The notes below the pieces were generated by a model. It saw only the letters and a program-made list of their open reading frames with translations. It made no database searches and was not told where the DNA came from. From Chryseobacterium daecheongense (GTDB lineage Bacteria > Bacteroidota > Bacteroidia > Flavobacteriales > Weeksellaceae): a DNA stretch of 64,000 bases. The stretch covers positions 1,364,001 to 1,428,000 of the forward strand of contig CP115858.1 in NCBI GenBank assembly GCA_027920525.1, read 5' to 3'. Positions 55,150 to 62,861 of the stretch are shown here, piece after piece (positions within the stretch are counted from its first letter, which is position 1; each line of letters starts with the position of its first letter). The position numbers were made by a program, and so were the translations under genes.

Positions 55150-55950
55150 TTAAAATTTAAAGTTTTTTTCTCCTACGCGTAAATCATTTGATTCTGCCAT
55201 TTTGATAATAACCACGCCAAGGAAGTTCCCTGAAATGTTCTCTGGCAAGGAAAATTGAACGACCTGATTGGTATCGGGAAGCATAGAGATGGAAATTGCG
55301 GGTAATTTTATTTCCTTACCACTGTCTGTATTGGTGAGTTCAAACTCAACGGTGGCATCATTGATGGTGTTTCCATCATTATGGATACTTACTGCGACTT
55401 TTCTGTTCGCTGCATTCTCATTACTCGCTTCTGAAATATTGGTAATATCCAAACTTTTTACGTGGTTACCCGGTGGAGTATAAAAGATGTGGAGCCCCAC
55501 CTCAAATAAGGTGATAATACCAATACCATTCTGAATACGTGCCTTATCAGCCTGCTGAGGAAGTTGGGTGAAAAACAACATACTGTTTGTGACGGCAGAC
55601 TTTGATGCATTTGCAGGAATCTGCATGGTTACTACAATTTCCTTTGTACTTTTTGCAGGAACTGTTACAGTATTTTCTAAAGTAGATATCCAGGATGCGT
55701 TGGAAGTTTTTGAACTGCCTGCTTCAAGATAAACCTTATTTCCGTCTTCTTCTCTAACCCAATCTTTATAGTTGAGATTAAAAACATAATCCTTATCGGA
55801 GCTGTTTTGAAGCGTGACTGTCTTTGTTACTTTTTCACCTGGATTACCTGTGAAAAACAAGCGTGTAGGCGACATTGAAATACTTTGTGCCAGAAGTGAG
55901 GAATATCCCGCGAGGATAAAGAAAATGAAAAGATGAATGAACTTGTGCAT
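55150..55950 (-). CDS. PapD-like periplasmic chaperone
   Basis: 266 residues with signal peptide (MHKFIHLFIFFILAGYSSLL). The first Ig domain reads SISMSPTRLFFTGNPGEKVT and KTVTLQNSSDKDYVFNLNY, then TVPAKSTKEIVVTMQIPANA, matching pili-assembly chaperone N-terminal domains. The second domain begins after the HIFYTPPGNHVKSLDITNIS segment. A chaperone of this type would complete folding of pilins by donating a strand. It lies 80 bp after a pilin gene and 9 bp before the usher-like gene. Confidence 0.8.
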   Translation of the reverse strand: MHKFIHLFIFFILAGYSSLLAQSISMSPTRLFFTGNPGEKVTKTVTLQNSSDKDYVFNLNYKDWVREEDGNKVYLEAGSSKTSNASWISTLENTVTVPAKSTKEIVVTMQIPANASKSAVTNSMLFFTQLPQQADKARIQNGIGIITLFEVGLHIFYTPPGNHVKSLDITNISEASNENAANRKVAVSIHNDGNTINDATVEFELTNTDSGKEIKLPAISISMLPDTNQVVQFSLPENISGNFLGVVIIKMAESNDLRVGEKNFKF

Positions 55951-56030
55951 GGTGTAAATAGTTTAATAATAAAGATTCCCAAAACTACTGAAAACGCATC
56001 AAAATGGACCTTTACAAACTAAAAATTTTA

Positions 56031-56576
56031 TTATAAAGCAGTCGCTGTATAAGTTACTGTTTGCGTGTAAGTTCCGGCAGGTTTACCTAAAATATCAGAT
56101 GATGATGATTTTGCAGCTGGAATGGTGTAGTCCAGATTCAGTGTTAATGCGCTTCCGAGAGGAGCGTTTGCTACTAAAGTTTTTTCTCCTGCTGATAAAA
56201 TCACATCAGTTTTTGTTCCGCCCATATTTCCAGGAGCAGCTGCGGCTTTGATTGTCAAAACATCTACAGGGATGGAGTTTAAACCATTGACGAAAGTCGG
56301 GCCACCTGCTTTTACCTTTACATTAAAGTTCTTCGTTGAGGTGATTTTCAAAGCCGAGGCTTGAGCCACTGTTTTTTCCGAATTATAGTCCATTGCAGTA
56401 ACATAGTTAAAGGCAACTGTTCCTCCCATTGCAGTACTTCCTGCATCAATAGAGATTACATCGTTCAGGGTAATGTTTACGGTTGTGGTTGCGGTTGTAT
56501 TTTGAGCTTGAACATTGTTAGATCCTAACATGATTGCTCCAATAGTTAAGGCTGCGATTGCGATTTGTTTTGTCAT
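56031..56576 (-). CDS. Pilin-like subunit 1
   Basis: 181 residues with signal peptide (MTKQIAIAALTIGAIMLGSN then NVQAQ). The mature N-terminus alternates polar and hydrophobic residues (NTTATTTVNITLNDVISIDA), as expected for a donor-strand extension. The body has KITSTKNFNVKVKAGGPTF and the end LDYTIPAAKSSSSDILGK then YTQTVTYTATAL. Length, all-beta pattern and termini fit a secreted fibre subunit; no named family can be assigned. It is the pilin gene directly before the chaperone gene, with no terminator between. It has its own promoter block (56627-56695). Confidence 0.72.
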   Translation of the reverse strand: MTKQIAIAALTIGAIMLGSNNVQAQNTTATTTVNITLNDVISIDAGSTAMGGTVAFNYVTAMDYNSEKTVAQASALKITSTKNFNVKVKAGGPTFVNGLNSIPVDVLTIKAAAAPGNMGGTKTDVILSAGEKTLVANAPLGSALTLNLDYTIPAAKSSSSDILGKPAGTYTQTVTYTATAL

Positions 56577-56626
56577 GGTAGTATTATTAATTTTTATTCT
56601 TGTTTATTTGCTCTCTTTGAACACTA

Positions 56627-56695
56627 CAAATCTACAGTGGCGATAAAAGTTTCTTTGTAGTGGAAAGAGGAAGTTGATGTAGTAAAATAACTACA
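56627..56695 (-). promoter_or_regulatory. Promoter/operator block before pilin 1
   Basis: Minus-strand -7 box TAGATTTG (56627-56634). Upstream lie TGTAGT at 56656-56661 and 56678-56683 (plus-strand reading, 22 bp apart), the second forming an inverted repeat with ACTACA at 56690-56695. The same block precedes pilins 2 and 3. Confidence 0.65.
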
Positions 56696-56723
56696 GTATT
56701 ATTCATCTGGTTTAAATAGAAAA

Positions 56724-56750
56724 CCCTCAACACTTTACCGGTATTGAGGG
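56724..56750 (-). terminator. Hairpin after pilin 2
   Basis: CCCTCAA (56724-56730) pairs with TTGAGGG (56744-56750), with extra AC/GT pairing inside. On the minus strand TTTTC follows. It separates pilin 2 from the promoter of pilin 1. Confidence 0.65.
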
Positions 56751-56776
56751 CATATTTATATATAAATGTGTTTTTA

Positions 56777-57322
56777 TTATAAAGCAGTCGCAGTATAAGT
56801 TACTGTTTGAGTATAAGTTCCGGCCGGTTTACCTAAAATATCAGAAGATGATGATTTTGCAGCTGGAATAGTGTAATCCAAATTCAGTGTTAATGCGCTT
56901 CCTAGTGGGGCATTTGTAACTAAATTCTGATCAGTTGCAGATAAAACTACAGCATTTTTTGTTCCCCCCATGGTTCCGGCAGCTGTAGCTGCTTTGATGG
57001 TCAAAACATTGACAGGGATTAAGTTCGTTCCATTCATGAAATTAGCACCTCCTGCTTTTACTTTAACATTAAAGTTCTTCGTTGAAGTTACTTTTAAAGA
57101 GTTAGCCTTAGTAATCGTCTGATCAGAATTATAGTCTGCTGCAGTAACATAGTTAAAATCAACCGTGTTACCAATGGCTGTACTTCCTGCGTCGATAGAT
57201 ATTACGTCGTTCAGGGTAATGTTTACGGTTGTAGTTGCAGTTGTATTTTGAGCTTGAACATTGTTAGTTCCAAATATGATTGCTCCAAAAGTTAAGGCTG
57301 TGATTACGATTTGTTTTGTCAT
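56777..57322 (-). CDS. Pilin-like subunit 2
   Basis: 181 residues; the protein is the same as subunit 3 except residue 2 (Thr instead of Lys). Signal peptide to NVQAQ, N-terminal NTTATTTVNITLNDVISIDA, core SLKVTSTKNFNVKVKAGGAN, C-terminal strand YTQTVTYTATAL. The nearly unchanged DNA against 57776-58321 shows a recent duplication or gene conversion. Own promoter block (57376-57444) and own terminator (56724-56750). Proposed role: main or alternative fibre subunit assembled by the chaperone and usher-like proteins downstream. Confidence 0.72.
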   Translation of the reverse strand: MTKQIVITALTFGAIIFGTNNVQAQNTTATTTVNITLNDVISIDAGSTAIGNTVDFNYVTAADYNSDQTITKANSLKVTSTKNFNVKVKAGGANFMNGTNLIPVNVLTIKAATAAGTMGGTKNAVVLSATDQNLVTNAPLGSALTLNLDYTIPAAKSSSSDILGKPAGTYTQTVTYTATAL

Positions 57323-57375
57323 GATAGTAATATTTTATTGTTATTTTTTACTTAATTGTTATCTTTTGTATACTG

Positions 57376-57444
57376 CAAATTTATAGTGGTGCTAAAAGTT
57401 TCCTTGTAGTGGAAAACGGAAGTTCATGTAGTAAAATAACTACA
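57376..57444 (-). promoter_or_regulatory. Promoter/operator block before pilin 2
   Basis: Minus-strand -7 box TAAATTTG (57376-57383). Plus-strand TGTAGT at 57405-57410 and 57427-57432, 22 bp apart, and ACTACA at 57439-57444. The block is almost the same as the one before pilin 3. Confidence 0.65.
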
Positions 57445-57474
57445 AGGTTTATTCATTTAACTTAAATAGTAAAG

Positions 57475-57501
57475 CCCTCAACACTTTCTAATTGTTGAGG
57501 G
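57475..57501 (-). terminator. Hairpin after relic pilin tail
   Basis: CCCTCAACA (57475-57483) pairs with TGTTGAGGG (57493-57501). It follows the relic C-terminus at 57527 in the same order as hairpins behind the intact pilins. Confidence 0.65.
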
Positions 57502-57526
57502 AGTATATAAATTCCTGTAATTTCTA

Positions 57527-57571
57527 TTATAAGGCTGTCGCAATATAAACTACCGTTTGCGTATAATTTTT
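57527..57571 (-). pseudogene. Relic C-terminal tail of a further pilin
   Basis: Minus-strand codons read KNYTQTVVYIATAL and a stop at 57527-57529, clearly derived from the YTQTVTYTATAL end of the intact pilins. The rest of the gene is gone. The relic still has a hairpin behind it, so a fifth pilin unit once stood here. Confidence 0.75.
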
Positions 57572-57775
57572 ATTTAGGTTTTCACAAAAAATATTTATAG
57601 GTTGGTAAATGTGTTATCATTGTTATTTAAAACAAAGATTCTACCTTACATCTGACAGATACTTATTCCCGGATTTTGAATTGTATTTATACCGGTACAA
57701 TATATATAAAATCAAAGGCCTCCTGAGGAAGCCTTCGAAACACCAAATCACAAAATATTAATATGAAAAATTAAT
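57572..57775. other. Spacer between relic and pilin 3
   Basis: About 200 bp. A weak hairpin AAGGC..TCC/GGA..GCCTT at about 57715-57735 may end the pilin 3 transcript. No promoter block is present here. Confidence 0.4.
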
Positions 57776-58321
57776 TTATAAAGCTGTTGCAGTATAAGTT
57801 ACTGTTTGAGTATAAGTTCCGGCCGGTTTACCTAAAATATCAGATGATGATGATTTTGCAGCTGGAATAGTGTAATCCAAATTCAGTGTTAATGCGCTTC
57901 CTAGTGGGGCATTTGTAACTAAATTCTGATCAGTTGCAGATAAAACTACAGCATTTTTTGTTCCCCCCATGGTTCCGGCAGCTGTAGCTGCTTTGATGGT
58001 CAAAACATTGACAGGGATTAAGTTCGTTCCATTCATGAAATTAGCACCCCCTGCTTTTACTTTAACATTAAAGTTCTTCGTTGAAGTTACTTTTAAAGAG
58101 TTGGCTTTAGTAATCGTCTGATCAGAATTATAGTCTGCTGCAGTAACATAGTTAAAATCAACCGTATTACCAATGGCTGTACTTCCCGCGTCAATAGATA
58201 TTACGTCGTTCAGGGTAATGTTTACGGTTGTAGTTGCAGTTGTATTTTGAGCTTGAACATTGTTAGTTCCAAATATGATTGCTCCAAAAGTTAAGGCTGT
58301 GATTACGATTTGTTTTTTCAT
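57776..58321 (-). CDS. Pilin-like subunit 3
   Basis: 181 residues, signal peptide MKKQIVITALTFGAIIFGTN to NVQAQ. From residue 3 on it is the same as subunit 2. It ends LGKPAGTYTQTVTYTATAL. All cysteine-free, all-beta, with an alternating N-terminal stretch, as expected for a strand-exchange fibre subunit. Own promoter block (58375-58443). Only a weak hairpin follows before the relic pilin tail. Confidence 0.72.
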   Translation of the reverse strand: MKKQIVITALTFGAIIFGTNNVQAQNTTATTTVNITLNDVISIDAGSTAIGNTVDFNYVTAADYNSDQTITKANSLKVTSTKNFNVKVKAGGANFMNGTNLIPVNVLTIKAATAAGTMGGTKNAVVLSATDQNLVTNAPLGSALTLNLDYTIPAAKSSSSDILGKPAGTYTQTVTYTATAL

Positions 58322-58374
58322 GGTGGTAATATTTTATTGTTATTTTTTACTTAATTGTTATCTTTTGTATACTG

Positions 58375-58443
58375 CAAATTTATAGTGGTGCTAAAAGTTT
58401 CTTTGTAGTGGAAAACGGAAGTTCATGTAGTAAAATAACTACA
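58375..58443 (-). promoter_or_regulatory. Promoter/operator block before pilin 3
   Basis: Minus-strand -7 box TAAATTTG (58375-58382). Plus-strand TGTAGT at 58404-58409 and 58426-58431, 22 bp apart; ACTACA at 58438-58443 makes a palindrome with a 6-bp spacer. Confidence 0.65.
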
Positions 58444-58465
58444 AGATTTACTCATATGATAAATG

Positions 58466-58502
58466 AAAAGCCCTCGATACTTTTGTAGTATCGAGGGCTT
58501 TT
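58466..58502. terminator. Strong terminator after pilin 4
   Basis: AAAAGCCCTCGATACT (58466-58481) pairs with AGTATCGAGGGCTTTT (58487-58502), a perfect 16-bp stem with a 5-nt loop. Confidence 0.88.
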
Positions 58503-58523
58503 CTATTTAAAATTGATATTTAC

Positions 58524-59066
58524 TTACAATGCAGTGGCAGTATAAGTTATTTTTTGTGTATAAGTTCCTTGTGGTTTTCCTAAAAGTACCTTTGATGCAT
58601 TTTCCGCAGAAATAGAGTAAGCAATATTTAAAGACTGTTTGGTACCCAAACTTGCATTACTCACCAATACCTGATCATTTGGAGATAAAGTGACCTCATT
58701 CAGAGTTCCCACCAAACTTCCGCCTGGTATCGCTTTTACCTGTAATATATCTACAGGAATAACGTTTGCGCCATTTACAAAGTGTGCCCCTTCAGATTTT
58801 ACTTTTACATCAAAATTTTTAGAGGAAATAATGACTAAACTATTGGGAACGGTCACATTTTTTGATGAATTATAATCTTTTGTGCTCCCATAATTAAAAC
58901 CTACGGCACCTTCTGAAGCAGCAGAGCCAATATCCATTGCAATAACGTCTGATAAAATAATATTGACTGATGTACTCACCTGCTCTGAATTTTGTGCCAT
59001 AACCCGGTGGGTTCCTAAGGCAGTTGCTCCCAGAGATAACGCAACGATAAAGATTTGCTTTTTCAT
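58524..59066 (-). CDS. Pilin-like subunit 4 (divergent)
   Basis: 180 residues with signal peptide MKKQIFIVALSLGATALGTH. The protein keeps the family plan (VSTSVNIILSDVIAMDIGSA, VIISSKNFDVKVKSEGAHFV, LGKPQGTYTQKITYTATAL) but differs from the other three throughout the middle. It may be a minor or anchoring subunit. It lacks the TGTAGT promoter block; its upstream DNA has a 7-bp tandem repeat instead. A strong terminator isolates it from the other pilins. Confidence 0.7.
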   Translation of the reverse strand: MKKQIFIVALSLGATALGTHRVMAQNSEQVSTSVNIILSDVIAMDIGSAASEGAVGFNYGSTKDYNSSKNVTVPNSLVIISSKNFDVKVKSEGAHFVNGANVIPVDILQVKAIPGGSLVGTLNEVTLSPNDQVLVSNASLGTKQSLNIAYSISAENASKVLLGKPQGTYTQKITYTATAL

Positions 59067-59103
59067 GATTAAATAAATTTAGTGAGGTGTAATAATATTG
59101 TCA

Positions 59104-59128
59104 TTCAGAATTCAGAATTCAGAATTCA
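59104..59128. repeat. Tandem 7-bp repeat upstream of pilin 4
   Basis: TTCAGAA occurs three times in a row and continues with TTCA. It lies 38 bp before the pilin 4 ATG and could alter promoter spacing by slippage. Confidence 0.6.
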
Positions 59129-59351
59129 TTATAAAGCTAATAACATTATATGACATTACCAAGACTTTTTCATTATTAAGTGTATTATCATAAAGATATT
59201 CAATTTGATAGAGTTATTTCTTATTATAATATCAGACTTGAAGAATGAAGATCTGCCTTCGAAATCATATCCTTAAATTGCAATGTCTCTGACTCAATTA
59301 TTACTTCTTCCTTATATTTACAGTCTATTCAATTTTCAACTAGAAATCAAA

Positions 59352-60035
59352 ATGAATTTAGACTTTGAAACATTTAAAAAAGACATCAATTGGTTTATGA
59401 GACCAAATGATCTTGTTACATTTTATGATATAGAATCAGTTCTGAATCTTTCCGAAAATTTTACATCAAAATTCCCTAAATTATCTCAACTTATTCAAAA
59501 GGCCAGAAAGCTGGAATTTAGTGTAAATAATCATCCCTACCGATTGTTCTCATGGACCAATAAGTATAATAAAAGCTGTGGCTGGTTAACCAAAATTGAG
59601 TCAGATTATACGGATAACTTTATGTTAGCAAAAGAACATGAATTATTACTTGAAGAGATAGGCGGTATTGTAGAGTCTTATCATCAGCCGGAACCATCCC
59701 TTACTAATAATCAGGACTATTTATTCTTAAAATCTGCCTGCATAACGGGAATCGGCGAATGGGAAGAATATTATGAAAATCTTTGTGAAGAAGAACACAA
59801 ACAACCGATACAATATAATGACTTCATTTGCTTTGCCCTTGAAGCTAATGGCAATATGACAATGTATGAAAAGAATTCAGGGAAGGTACTTTTATTTGCA
59901 CATGATCATTGGTTTGAGAATGTTGATCCTCTTGAAGATCAGCCTGAATACACTTTTTACACAATACAAGATGTTGACAATTTTGTAGATTATGTTGAAA
60001 AGATGGCTGAGGAATGGTCAGAGGCTGTATTATAA
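59352..60035 (+). CDS. Hypothetical protein, possible SUKH-like fold
   Basis: 227 residues from ATG 59352; a longer start at 59283 reads through a hydrophobic, unlike stretch. The protein is acidic and has GIGEWEEYYENLCEEEHKQP and YNDFICFALEANGNMTMYEK, then NSGKVLLFAHDHWFENV. The order Trp/Tyr-Phe-FA-x-G-Y-x-V resembles SMI1/KNR4 (SUKH) proteins, many of which are immunity proteins. That is a weak resemblance, and no toxin gene is beside it. Stands alone between the pilin cluster and an SDR gene. Confidence 0.5.
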   Translation: MNLDFETFKKDINWFMRPNDLVTFYDIESVLNLSENFTSKFPKLSQLIQKARKLEFSVNNHPYRLFSWTNKYNKSCGWLTKIESDYTDNFMLAKEHELLLEEIGGIVESYHQPEPSLTNNQDYLFLKSACITGIGEWEEYYENLCEEEHKQPIQYNDFICFALEANGNMTMYEKNSGKVLLFAHDHWFENVDPLEDQPEYTFYTIQDVDNFVDYVEKMAEEWSEAVL

Positions 60036-60141
60036 TGTAATTGAGACTGCTGGATATAGATCCGAAAGCTGGATAATTTTTACTGATCAGATGCAGCTGA
60101 TATAAAAAATTTAGATTTGATAAACTTAAACAGTAATTTCC

Positions 60142-60182
60142 AAACCTGCTTTCAGATTACTAAATTCTCTGAAAGCAGGTTT
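60142..60182. terminator. Bidirectional terminator
   Basis: AAACCTGCTTTCAGA (60142-60156) pairs perfectly with TCTGAAAGCAGGTTT (60168-60182). It lies between two convergent genes. Confidence 0.88.
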
Positions 60183-60272
60183 AATCTTCAAATATCAACA
60201 GAGAATCTAGCTGAAGAAACTGATAATACCAGATTTGAATAATGTTTTTCCCATCTTCTTATTAAACCTCAT

Positions 60273-60995
60273 CTACCATGGAAGTTCGCCTTCTTCACCA
60301 AAAAATTTTCCTGTTGGGCCATTCTCATCAAGCATTGCATATTTTGCAAGGTTGATACAGTTTTCAGCTGGAGATTTTCCTCCGCTGTTACCATTGAAGT
60401 CGGTGGAAGTCCACCCCGGAGTAACACAATTGATCTTAAACCCTAAGTCTTTATATTCATATGCCAGCGCAACAGTATAGGCATTTAAAGCTGTTTTTGA
60501 AGGGCCATAACTTATCGATTTTGCATTGTAAAGCAACCAATCCGGATCCTGATGCATTGTAAGGGAAGAAAGATCACTGGTAATATTCTCGATAACTGGA
60601 AGAGATGATTTTTTCAGAAAAGGCAGAAATGCTTCTGTAACGGCAATCGTACCAAAAAAGTTGGTTTCAAAAACTTCCCTTACATCAGAAATTGACAATG
60701 GATTATCCTCACTCTTTCTTTTTCCGAGAATACCTGCATTATTGATCAGAATATCAAGAACATCACTATATTTTCCAAATTCATTAGCCGCCCTATTCAC
60801 TGATTCTTCTTTCGATATATCGATTTCCAGCAGCATACAGTTTTCAAATCCTGAATTTTTTAATTCTCGAACAGCATTCTTCCCCATTTCAGTATTCCGG
60901 CATCCCAGATATACAAAATAATCTTTCTGAAGCAGATATTTGGCCAGCTCAAAACCGAGGCCTTTATTAGCGCCCGTAATAAGTACTTTTCTCAT
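60273..60995 (-). CDS. SDR-family NAD(P)-dependent oxidoreductase
   Basis: 240 residues. Cofactor motif TGANKGLGFELAKYL, then DILINNAGILGK, and the active-site YGPSKTALNAYTV with Tyr and Lys. It ends GKFFGEEGELPW. The C-terminal layout is like plant-type carbonyl/menthone reductase relatives. Substrate unknown. It follows an AraC gene on the same strand after 46 bp, probably as one transcript under its control. Confidence 0.92.
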   Translation of the reverse strand: MRKVLITGANKGLGFELAKYLLQKDYFVYLGCRNTEMGKNAVRELKNSGFENCMLLEIDISKEESVNRAANEFGKYSDVLDILINNAGILGKRKSEDNPLSISDVREVFETNFFGTIAVTEAFLPFLKKSSLPVIENITSDLSSLTMHQDPDWLLYNAKSISYGPSKTALNAYTVALAYEYKDLGFKINCVTPGWTSTDFNGNSGGKSPAENCINLAKYAMLDENGPTGKFFGEEGELPW

Positions 60996-61041
60996 TGTAA
61001 TTTATAATTTATTAAGTATAATAGACGTTGACAGATCAAAC

Positions 61042-61863
61042 TCACTGATAAACCTTTTCAGATGAAGGGTTGAAGCCGTAGTATTTTTTAAAAGCTGTAG
61101 AAAAATGAGACAGATTCTCAAAGCCTACAAACAGATAAACAGATGAAGGTGTCTGGTTTTCTTCAATAATAAGACGTCTGGCTTCTTCCAGGCGCATTTT
61201 CATCAGCCATTTATGTGGAGACAAACTGTGTATTTTTTTAAAATCCCTTTTGAAAGCGGCCAGGCTGCGTCCTGAAAGATATGCAAAACGTTCTAAGGTA
61301 ACGTTATAACTATAGTTTTTCTTCATAAACTCTTCCAGATCAATTTTCCCAGGCTCAGAAAAATCAAAAAGGCTGTTTTTAATACCAGGCCACAACATTT
61401 CAAGCAGCAAAAAAATTTCTTTGGACTTTGTTGTACTTAAAAGACCCTGAGAATTCTGCCCCGCATTGATATAAATCTTTAGTGAGGTAAAAAACACGGA
61501 CATAAGCTCATGATCTGTAACAAGAAAACTATCAGGATATTCTAGTGAACACTCTGACCCGCACAAAACAAATGATGGATCCTCTTTAATCAGCTTATTC
61601 AAAAAATCACGGGTCAGCATTATCTTTAGCATCTGAAATTGCTCACCATTTTCACCATTCATCAGGGAAGCCTTTACAAGTTGGTTTCTACGTAGCAGGA
61701 TGGTCTGTCCGGCATCTGCCCGATAGGTTTTACCATTTTCATAAAATAATATATATCCGCTCTGTATATGCCATATTTTATGTTCGGTCATAAAAGATTC
61801 TATCGATGAATAATTATGATCCGTACAATAAAAGAATACCTGTGGCTGTTCATTACTCTCCAT
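61042..61863 (-). CDS. AraC-family transcriptional regulator (paralog 3)
   Basis: 273 residues. The sensor part has KIWHIQSGYILFYENGKTYR and TILLRRNQLVKASLMNGENG. The HTH pair reads TLERFAYLSGRSLAAFKRDF, PHKWLMKMRLEEARRLIIEE and FENLSHFSTAFKKYYGFNPS. The FDFSEPGKIDLEEFM linker marks the same subfamily as the genes at 40616 and 44353. Direct repeats upstream suggest autoregulation. The SDR gene follows. Confidence 0.92.
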   Translation of the reverse strand: MESNEQPQVFFYCTDHNYSSIESFMTEHKIWHIQSGYILFYENGKTYRADAGQTILLRRNQLVKASLMNGENGEQFQMLKIMLTRDFLNKLIKEDPSFVLCGSECSLEYPDSFLVTDHELMSVFFTSLKIYINAGQNSQGLLSTTKSKEIFLLLEMLWPGIKNSLFDFSEPGKIDLEEFMKKNYSYNVTLERFAYLSGRSLAAFKRDFKKIHSLSPHKWLMKMRLEEARRLIIEENQTPSSVYLFVGFENLSHFSTAFKKYYGFNPSSEKVYQ

Positions 61864-61882
61864 GTGTTATGATTTACAACAG

Positions 61883-61950
61883 CAAAATTAGGATCAATTT
61901 TACTTTGTTGGTTTTCTATTCGGCTCAAATTTGCTTTTCTATTTGGCTCA
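61883..61950 (-). promoter_or_regulatory. AraC promoter with direct repeat
   Basis: Minus-strand -7 box TAATTTTG (61883-61890), 19 bp before the ATG. Upstream TTTTCTATTCGGCTCA (61912-61927) and TTTTCTATTTGGCTCA (61935-61950) are direct repeats 23 bp apart, as for AraC half-sites. Confidence 0.72.
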
Positions 61951-61987
61951 CTATAGCTTTTTTGCTCGGGTTAATTTAGTGAAGAGT

Positions 61988-62770
61988 CTAGATAATCCCC
62001 ATCATACCGGCAATATAGCAGGCTTCAATAGCACTCTTTACCCGCAGCTTTTCCATAATATTCTGCCTGTGCCGGTCTACGGTATTTTTACTTATAAAAA
62101 GTTTTTGTGAAATTTCTTTACTTGGCTTGCCAACAGCAATTTCTTTTAAAATTTCTATTTCTCTTCTGGTGAGAATTTTTTTTGTATTAAAAGCTGTATT
62201 GGGAATGATCTGCCCATTTGAGGAATCGATAATTACAGCAGCAGGAGCCTGTTCAATACTACTACTAAAACTATACTGATATAAAACAAGCTGAATACTG
62301 TCTGTTGATGAAGCATAAAATATCTTCAGTTCTACAGGAATGTACTTCCCGTCTTTATTTAAGATCCTGATGATAAGAATAATATGATAATTCAGGCGTT
62401 CTACAGGCGTTTTATTCTTAAGGAAATGAAATAATCTGAGTTCTGTAAGATGCTTCATCGTAAGATCCTCCGGATGAATAAGTTTTAAAATGTTGTCATT
62501 TTGAACAGAGCTGGTTACCTCGCCGGTCTGCTCATCAGCAATTCCGAGATACACGGATAAGCCTCCATGGTACACATAATTTTTTTTGAATTTTAAATCT
62601 ACTAGAACCGCAGTAGAATTCTGGAGTACTGAAAAGATAAACGCCACATGCCTATATTTTTCCAATGACATTTTAGGATCAAGCTCACCTTTAAATGCCT
62701 GATTAAAAATTGTCTCCGAGAGTAGATTTTCTGTCGCTGAAAAATGGTCATTTTTTACTATTTTATTCAT
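61988..62770 (-). CDS. PAS-like/LuxR-type regulator
   Basis: 260 residues. The first 180 form a PAS-like sensor (KLIHPEDLTMKHLTELRLFH, ILNKDGKYIPVELKIFYAS). The C-terminal GerE/LuxR HTH is TRREIEILKEIAVGKPSKE and then FISKNTVDRHRQNIMEKLRV. No receiver domain is present, so it is a one-component regulator. Its ligand and targets are unknown. Divergent from a small membrane protein gene at 62862, with 91 bp between. Confidence 0.85.
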   Translation of the reverse strand: MNKIVKNDHFSATENLLSETIFNQAFKGELDPKMSLEKYRHVAFIFSVLQNSTAVLVDLKFKKNYVYHGGLSVYLGIADEQTGEVTSSVQNDNILKLIHPEDLTMKHLTELRLFHFLKNKTPVERLNYHIILIIRILNKDGKYIPVELKIFYASSTDSIQLVLYQYSFSSSIEQAPAAVIIDSSNGQIIPNTAFNTKKILTRREIEILKEIAVGKPSKEISQKLFISKNTVDRHRQNIMEKLRVKSAIEACYIAGMMGII

Positions 62771-62861
62771 TAAACCATCATTATACCTTTGTCAAAGATA
62801 ATAATTATATGGTAATTATTGTGAAAAGATAAAATATTGTCCAATCAAATAAAAAAATAAA

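Noticed and set aside
56600..58450. Repeats between pilin genes as a CRISPR array
   Set aside because: The repeats are long promoter blocks spaced by whole genes; there are no short regular repeats with unique spacers and no cas genes.
59283..59351. Hydrophobic 23-residue N-terminal extension of the hypothetical protein at 59352
   Set aside because: The ATG at 59352 has an A-rich leader and starts a typical soluble protein; the extension looks like untranslated DNA.
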